A DNA stretch of 18,582 nucleotides from DATFCK01 sp045809745 (GTDB taxonomy: Bacteria > Verrucomicrobiota > Verrucomicrobiia > Chthoniobacterales > UBA10450). Of the stretch, positions 15,141 through 18,582 are shown in pieces; the first letter of the stretch is position 1; every line of letters starts with the position of its first letter. The stretch spans positions 1 to 18,582 of the forward strand of contig JBJMXE010000088.1 in the NCBI GenBank assembly GCA_045809745.1, written 5' to 3'. The notes under the pieces were generated by a model. It was not told the DNA's origin, did not search any database, and saw only the letters and a list, made by a program, of their open reading frames with translations. The translations under genes and the position numbers were made by a program.

Positions 15141-16136
15141 ATGTCCGTCCCTCGAGAAACGAACGGCCAGACCGTTCCGGCGACGCCAGAATTGTCGGTA
15201 GTTATCGTAGTGGGCGGTCAACGCGAACGCGCCGCCCGCGCTCTTCGCAGCCTGATCGATCAAAGCTTCATCGATCGGATGGAGATTCTCCTCTACGATC
15301 TTGGCCCAGAAGATTATCCGCCGCTTGCCGGTAGCGATCATCAGCATGTCAGGCTCACGCGCCTCGGGCCGAGGGGGCTTTTAGGGCACGCACGGGCGGA
15401 CGGCGTGCGGAGAGCCAAAGCTCCGGTCGTGGCGTTCATGGAAGAGCATTGTGAGATGCATCCCGGTTGGGCGGAGACGATCGCGATGGCGCACCGCGAA
15501 CCGTGGGCAGCAGTCGGGTCGCAGCTGGTTAACGCAAATCCGAAAGCCGGGGTAAGCGACGCAGCATTTCGGATGAACTACGGAATCTATACCCGCCTGG
15601 TTGTTCCACGTGGTCCCACAACAATGATCCCTGGTCAAAACGCCGCCTACAAACGGGATGTTCTGTTGCAGTACGAACCGCTGTTGGATGACATCATGGG
15701 CGCCGATCTCCTCTTGCAATGGAAACTACAGCAGGACGGTTATCGCATGTTTCATGAGCCGGCAGTGAAGATGGCTCATCATAATGAGAACACTTTCCAC
15801 AGCCTAGCGGTCGGGGTGTTTTATTGGAACTGGTGTTTCGCCAGCCTCCGGGCGCGTATGTTCAAGTGGAGCCTGCTTCGCCGCGCGAGCTGGATCGCGC
15901 TGTCGCCTTTGATGCCCCTGGTACGGCTGGCCAGAGTTTCGAGCCAGGTGATGCTCAAACGCCACATCCCATTGCTCCAGTTCTTGAGCGACATACCGTT
16001 TTTCCTGGGAATCAACTATTGCGCCGCCGCCGGCCAGCTCGTTGGTCTGCTTGGCCCGGCGAATCATGCCATTAAGAAATTTTCGCACTTCGAGATGAAT
16101 GAGCCCCGGCTTTCGCAGGCTGAATTCTGCCGATGA
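15141..16136 (+). CDS. Glycosyltransferase family 2 protein with unusual DxD region
   Basis: 331 residues. The N-terminal GT-A fold is recognisable: LSVVIVVGGQRERAARALRSLIDQSF, ILLYDLG, and GLLGHARADGVRRAKAPVVAFMEEHCEMHPGWAETI. In family 2 enzymes the last segment normally holds the metal- and nucleotide-sugar-binding D-x-D (usually DDD or DAD). Here it reads EEH (101-103), as in some divergent members, so activity should be treated cautiously. NAAYKRDVLL and the later DDIMGADLLLQWKL match the acceptor-side region. The C-terminal part (about 215-310) has hydrophobic stretches (VGVFYWNWCFASL, FFLGINYCAAAGQLVGLL), suggesting membrane association. It overlaps the next gene by four bases (ATGA). 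Probable role: adding a sugar in surface polysaccharide or glycolipid assembly; donor and acceptor are unknown. Confidence 0.85.
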   Translation: MSVPRETNGQTVPATPELSVVIVVGGQRERAARALRSLIDQSFIDRMEILLYDLGPEDYPPLAGSDHQHVRLTRLGPRGLLGHARADGVRRAKAPVVAFMEEHCEMHPGWAETIAMAHREPWAAVGSQLVNANPKAGVSDAAFRMNYGIYTRLVVPRGPTTMIPGQNAAYKRDVLLQYEPLLDDIMGADLLLQWKLQQDGYRMFHEPAVKMAHHNENTFHSLAVGVFYWNWCFASLRARMFKWSLLRRASWIALSPLMPLVRLARVSSQVMLKRHIPLLQFLSDIPFFLGINYCAAAGQLVGLLGPANHAIKKFSHFEMNEPRLSQAEFCR

Positions 16137-17068
16137 AACAGCCGGGGGCGACTGCACCAGCGGTATCGGTCATCATCCCGGCTTTTGAGTCGCAGGCGAC
16201 CGCACGAGCCACCCTGGAGAGTTTACGACATCAAACCTTTCGTGAATTCGAAACCATCCTGATCGACAGTGGGCGGACTAACGAGGTTGCCGAAATCGCA
16301 GCGGATTTTCCGGAAGTGCGCTATCAGCGGTCACCGCGCCAATTGCTGCCACATGAAGCTCGGAACGTTGGTGCTGAACTCGCAACCAGTGACGTTCTGG
16401 TCTTCACCGATCCGGACATAGTCGCCGCACCGGACTGGCTGGAAAAACTGGTAGGCGCTCACCGCCACGTGGGTTCGGCGATAGCTGGAGCTGTTGCCAG
16501 TTTGCAGCGCAGTTGGTTGGAAACGGGGGTTCATCTCGCCAAGTTTGACATCTGGTTACCGGCACAGGGCAATCGGCTGGTACCGGTTGCGGCATCGGTA
16601 AATTTTTTGTGCAGCCGCGAGCTACTCCGCCGCGCCGGCGGCTTCGATGGTACCGAAATGATCGGCGATACGGTATTGAGCTGGGACCTAACCGACCTGG
16701 GAGAAGATCTCCCCTGTATCGGTAACGCGATTGTGTATCACGATCACCGTTCGACATTCAGCCAATTGTTGCACGAGCGGTTCGTGCGAGGTGCTGACTT
16801 CGGACGTTTGCGCAGCGATCGGGAGACTTGGACGGTTGGTCGAACCATGAACGTGATCCTCGTTAGCGTCGTGCCACTGCGCCTGCTGAAACTCACACTG
16901 CGGTCGCTCACAAACAGTCTCAGAGCAGGATGCATTTTCGATGGTCTAAGGACCCTTCCCATCATCGTAGCCGGCCACGCTGCCTGGCTCGCCGGAGAAA
17001 TCAGTCAATACTGCAAACGTTTGCATGTGCGGTGGGCTGCGCCTGAGGCCAAGGAAGCGTGTATGTGA
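16133..17068 (+). CDS. Glycosyltransferase family 2 protein
   Basis: 311 residues. Canonical GT-A start: VSVIIPAFESQATARATLESLRHQTF, ILIDSGRTN, then LPHEARNVGAELATSDVLVFTDPDIVAAPDWLE with the DxD motif DPD at 93-95. A mid-region NFLCSRELLRRAGGFDGTEMIGDTVLSWDL carries the acceptor/catalytic base region, and IVYHDHRSTFSQLLHERFVRGADFGRLR resembles many polysaccharide-type GT2 enzymes. The C-terminus has one or two hydrophobic segments (about 237-285), so it is likely membrane-attached on the cytoplasmic face. It is translationally coupled at both ends: it starts inside the previous stop (ATGA) and its own stop lies inside the next gene. The two adjacent GT2 genes share only the family-level pattern, not obvious recent duplication. 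Confidence 0.9.
   Translation: MKQPGATAPAVSVIIPAFESQATARATLESLRHQTFREFETILIDSGRTNEVAEIAADFPEVRYQRSPRQLLPHEARNVGAELATSDVLVFTDPDIVAAPDWLEKLVGAHRHVGSAIAGAVASLQRSWLETGVHLAKFDIWLPAQGNRLVPVAASVNFLCSRELLRRAGGFDGTEMIGDTVLSWDLTDLGEDLPCIGNAIVYHDHRSTFSQLLHERFVRGADFGRLRSDRETWTVGRTMNVILVSVVPLRLLKLTLRSLTNSLRAGCIFDGLRTLPIIVAGHAAWLAGEISQYCKRLHVRWAAPEAKEACM
17051..17057 (+). promoter_or_regulatory. Ribosome binding site for the GT4 gene; decides start
   Basis: AAGGAAG lies inside the end of the preceding GT2 gene. In the downstream frame, candidate starts are GTG at 17059, GTG at 17065 and ATG at 17071. From AAGGA the gaps are 3, 9 and 15 nt, so 17065 is best placed. The 17059 start is kept because MYVTMLVHN aligns with the usual family N-terminus, but 17065 may be the true one. 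Confidence 0.5.
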
Positions 17069-18228
17069 CGATGCTGGTGCACAACACGATTGGGCGAGGC
17101 ACATTTGACCGCGCTCACTCGTTAGGGCGCCATCTCGTCCGAAGCGGTCACACCGTCACCTTGTTCGCGGGGGCCAGCGCGCGCGCGACGCCCCGCCACC
17201 ATTTCATGAATGGGGTGGAGGTGATCGAAGCATCCGATCCCCTGCCCGCCCGGGCCCGCGAAAGTGGCTTGAGTCCGTTTGATCTGGTGCATCGGATGCG
17301 CTGCGTGGCCTCGAGACAATGCGACGTCGTTCATTGTTTCGACCATCGTCCCGCGGTTTCGTTCCCTGGGATCCGACTGGCCCGGATGAAGCGCGCCGCA
17401 TGTATCTTCGACTGGGCAGATTTGTGGGGCCAAAACGGCATCGCCGGCGAACGGCGACCGCTCGCCCGCATGTCTCTTGGAGCGATTGACCATTTTCTGG
17501 AACAGCGCGTTCGGCGCAACGCCGATGGCCTAACCGTTATCAACAGCGCTCTCAGAGACCATGCTCACAAGCATTTCCGTAGTCCTATCCACCTGCTGCC
17601 GGTTGGCGCCAGTTCGGATCTGATCAAACCGCTGCCGAAGATGGAAATGCGCAAGCGGTTCGGTTTGCCGGAGGACCGACCAATCGCCGTTTACACCGGA
17701 TTAGCGCCTTACGATGTAGCATACCTCGCCGAGGCCTTTGTCCGAGTACTGAAACAACATCCCCGCGCGCTGCTCGTCACCAGCGGCCGTCCGTTTCCAA
17801 TGGTCGATCAGATCTTCAAAGCAGCCGGATATGCGGATCATCTCCTGTGCCTGGGTATGCTTGACCGTGAAGCGCTGGCCGCGGCCATGTCCTCCGCCGA
17901 TGTGCTCCTTTTGCCGTACACCAATCGGCCGGTGAACCTTTTCAGGTACCCGAACAAACTGGGAGATTATCTCTCGGTCGGCCGTCCCGTGGTCACAAAT
18001 GCAACCGGCGACCTCGGCCGACTGGTAATCGAGGAAAAGGTAGGATTTGCGGTGCCGGATACGACAGAGGCATTCGCGGCTGCGATAGCGCGTTTGTTTG
18101 CTGATCGTGATCTCGCCGAGGACATTGGACGCAGAGGCCGTTGCGTCGCTGAAAATAAGCTAGACTGGCGCTTCCTGGCCACCGGGCTGGAGCGGTTCTA
18201 CGAGCAGGTTGTCTCCAGTCGCAGTTAA
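17059..18228 (+). CDS. Glycosyltransferase family 4 protein (GT-B fold)
   Basis: 389 residues, non-ATG start (GTG) overlapping the GT2 gene by 10 bp. The N-terminal Rossmann domain has MLVHNTIGRGTFDRAHSLGRHLVRSGHTVTLF, with the glycine-rich loop typical of GT4, and VVHCFDHRPA followed by ACIFDWADLWG. The C-terminal nucleotide-sugar domain has HLLPVGAS, IAVYTGLAPYDV, LLCLGMLDREALAAAMSSADVLLLPYTN and the RYPNKLGDYLSVGRPVVTNATGDL motif, where GT4 enzymes usually carry the E-x7-E-like donor-binding region; here Asp/Glu residues are shifted (KLGDYL). It probably transfers a hexose from a nucleotide sugar to a growing lipid-linked or cell-surface glycan in the cytoplasm. The last 69 bp overlap the convergent flippase-like gene. 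It is the last gene of the glycan operon on this strand. Confidence 0.9.
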   Translation: MYVTMLVHNTIGRGTFDRAHSLGRHLVRSGHTVTLFAGASARATPRHHFMNGVEVIEASDPLPARARESGLSPFDLVHRMRCVASRQCDVVHCFDHRPAVSFPGIRLARMKRAACIFDWADLWGQNGIAGERRPLARMSLGAIDHFLEQRVRRNADGLTVINSALRDHAHKHFRSPIHLLPVGASSDLIKPLPKMEMRKRFGLPEDRPIAVYTGLAPYDVAYLAEAFVRVLKQHPRALLVTSGRPFPMVDQIFKAAGYADHLLCLGMLDREALAAAMSSADVLLLPYTNRPVNLFRYPNKLGDYLSVGRPVVTNATGDLGRLVIEEKVGFAVPDTTEAFAAAIARLFADRDLAEDIGRRGRCVAENKLDWRFLATGLERFYEQVVSSRS

Positions 18229-18582
18229 CGCCGCGTCCGATTTTCGGAGTGGCATCATAAACGCATAACTGATCGTTAGGCGGATGGCCGCCACTGCCGC
18301 TCCTGCCCTAACCAGTCCGGCCGGGCCGCTGATCCTGGTCCAAATCACCATCACCGCGATACCCACCACTGCCGCTGCGCATTGTGTTCCGGCGAACCGA
18401 TTCAGCAACGGGGCCGGCGCCAGGTATCCAAGGAATGCGCGAGGTACAATTTCTACGAGCCGGCATCCGGCAGCGATGACCAACCACGGCAGAAACGGCA
18501 AAGCCGTATCATAGCGGCCTTGGTAAAGCCGGTGAACGAGCGGCTGAAGCCCTACTGTTACCGCCAATACCAGAAAGCCTGC
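18160..18582 (-). CDS. C-terminal part of polysaccharide flippase-like membrane protein (runs off window)
   Basis: The minus-strand frame is open through the end of the window, so the start lies beyond 18582; a TTG near 18567 is not a convincing start. The visible ~140 residues begin GFLVLAVTVGLQPLVHRLYQ, then RYDTALPFLPWLVIAAGCRLVEIVPRAFLGYL, two more hydrophobic helices (TQCAAAVVGIAVMVIW, LVRAGAAVAAIRLTISYAFM) and a soluble tail to the TAG at 18160. The pattern 'LY.G.Y..A..FL..L' followed by paired helices is typical of the C-terminal half of Wzx-type / MATE-like O-antigen and polysaccharide flippases (MOP superfamily). It would move undecaprenyl-linked glycan across the inner membrane, which suits the adjacent glycosyltransferases. 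It converges on the GT4 gene and overlaps its 3' end by 69 bp. The assignment rests on a fragment, so confidence is moderate. Confidence 0.65.
   Translation of the reverse strand, partial: AGFLVLAVTVGLQPLVHRLYQGRYDTALPFLPWLVIAAGCRLVEIVPRAFLGYLAPAPLLNRFAGTQCAAAVVGIAVMVIWTRISGPAGLVRAGAAVAAIRLTISYAFMMPLRKSDAALTATGDNLLVEPLQPGGQEAPV

Larger units (their letters stand above)
2318..18280. repeat. Polarised short motif YCGTTAGG, at least 12 copies
   Basis: The octamer TCGTTAGG (or CCGTTAGG) occurs on the minus strand at 2318-2325, 4385-4392, 5066-5073, 6013-6020 and 6834-6841. It occurs on the plus strand at 9603-9610, 12051-12058, 12312-12319, 13259-13266, 14667-14674, 17119-17126 and 18273-18280. 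All copies are inside genes but in several frames: Ser-Leu-Gly (TCG TTA GGN), Val-Arg (GTT AGG), Leu-Thr (CTA ACG) and Pro-Asn (CCT AAC). A protein motif therefore does not explain them. Nine are TCGTTAGG, where about 0.6 would be expected in this length on both strands. See the matching finding. Confidence 0.55.

Noticed and set aside
18567..18582. TTG near 18567 as the start of the flippase-like gene
   Set aside because: The frame stays open to the window edge with hydrophobic codons, and the protein would lack most of a flippase, so it is a fragment of a longer gene.

Overview
The window is a densely coded, GC-rich bacterial chromosome segment with short intergenic gaps. It has no rRNA, tRNA, CRISPR array, integrase or transposase that I can find. 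The protein styles point to a Gram-negative bacterium: a TonB-dependent outer-membrane receptor, a six-domain ribosomal protein S1, and a reverse transsulfuration gene pair. My best guess is a soil Verrucomicrobiota of the Chthoniobacterales / Udaeobacter type, because the protein flavour and the small hairpin and 'GCGGATTACGCGG' intergenic repeats look familiar from that group. This is an inference from memory, not a search result.

Layout. (1) 1-1213, plus strand: C-terminal part of a TPR protein cut by the window edge. (2) 1446-4403, plus: TonB-dependent receptor with signal peptide, plug and barrel. (3) 4555-7925, minus: read in transcription order, a cystathionine gamma-lyase/synthase, then chorismate synthase (aroC), then a CvpA-like membrane protein whose start overlaps the aroC stop as ATGA. 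(4) 8139-10938, minus: thioredoxin-like protein, then a two-module retropepsin-like aspartyl protease, then cystathionine beta-synthase, joined by a 1-nt stop/start overlap and a 2-nt gap. Regions 3 and 4 together hold both enzymes needed to turn homocysteine into cysteine. (5) 11307-13007, plus: rpsA, divergent from the thioredoxin-like gene. (6) 13157-18228, plus: an envelope-glycan cluster made of a polytopic GT-C-like protein, two GT2 glycosyltransferases and one GT4 glycosyltransferase, the last three overlapping. It meets, tail to tail and with a 69-bp coding overlap, a partial flippase-like membrane protein on the minus strand (18160-18582).

Intergenic content is mostly small hairpin repeats: three in a row at 8000-8104, one at 6657-6675, one at 4450-4468, and a 12-bp direct repeat at 7947-7977. 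The least expected signal is an octamer, YCGTTAGG. It occurs at least 12 times (nine as TCGTTAGG, against roughly 0.6 expected by chance), sits in different reading frames and on both coding and template strands, and changes orientation exactly once, between 6841 and 9603. It looks like a DNA-level polarised motif (Chi-, KOPS- or uptake-sequence-like) rather than a protein-coding effect.

I do not see a defence island, biosynthetic megacluster or mobile element. The candidates for something undescribed are the polarised octamer, the thioredoxin / tandem-retropepsin / CBS gene set, and the CvpA protein with a long soluble tail coupled to aroC.
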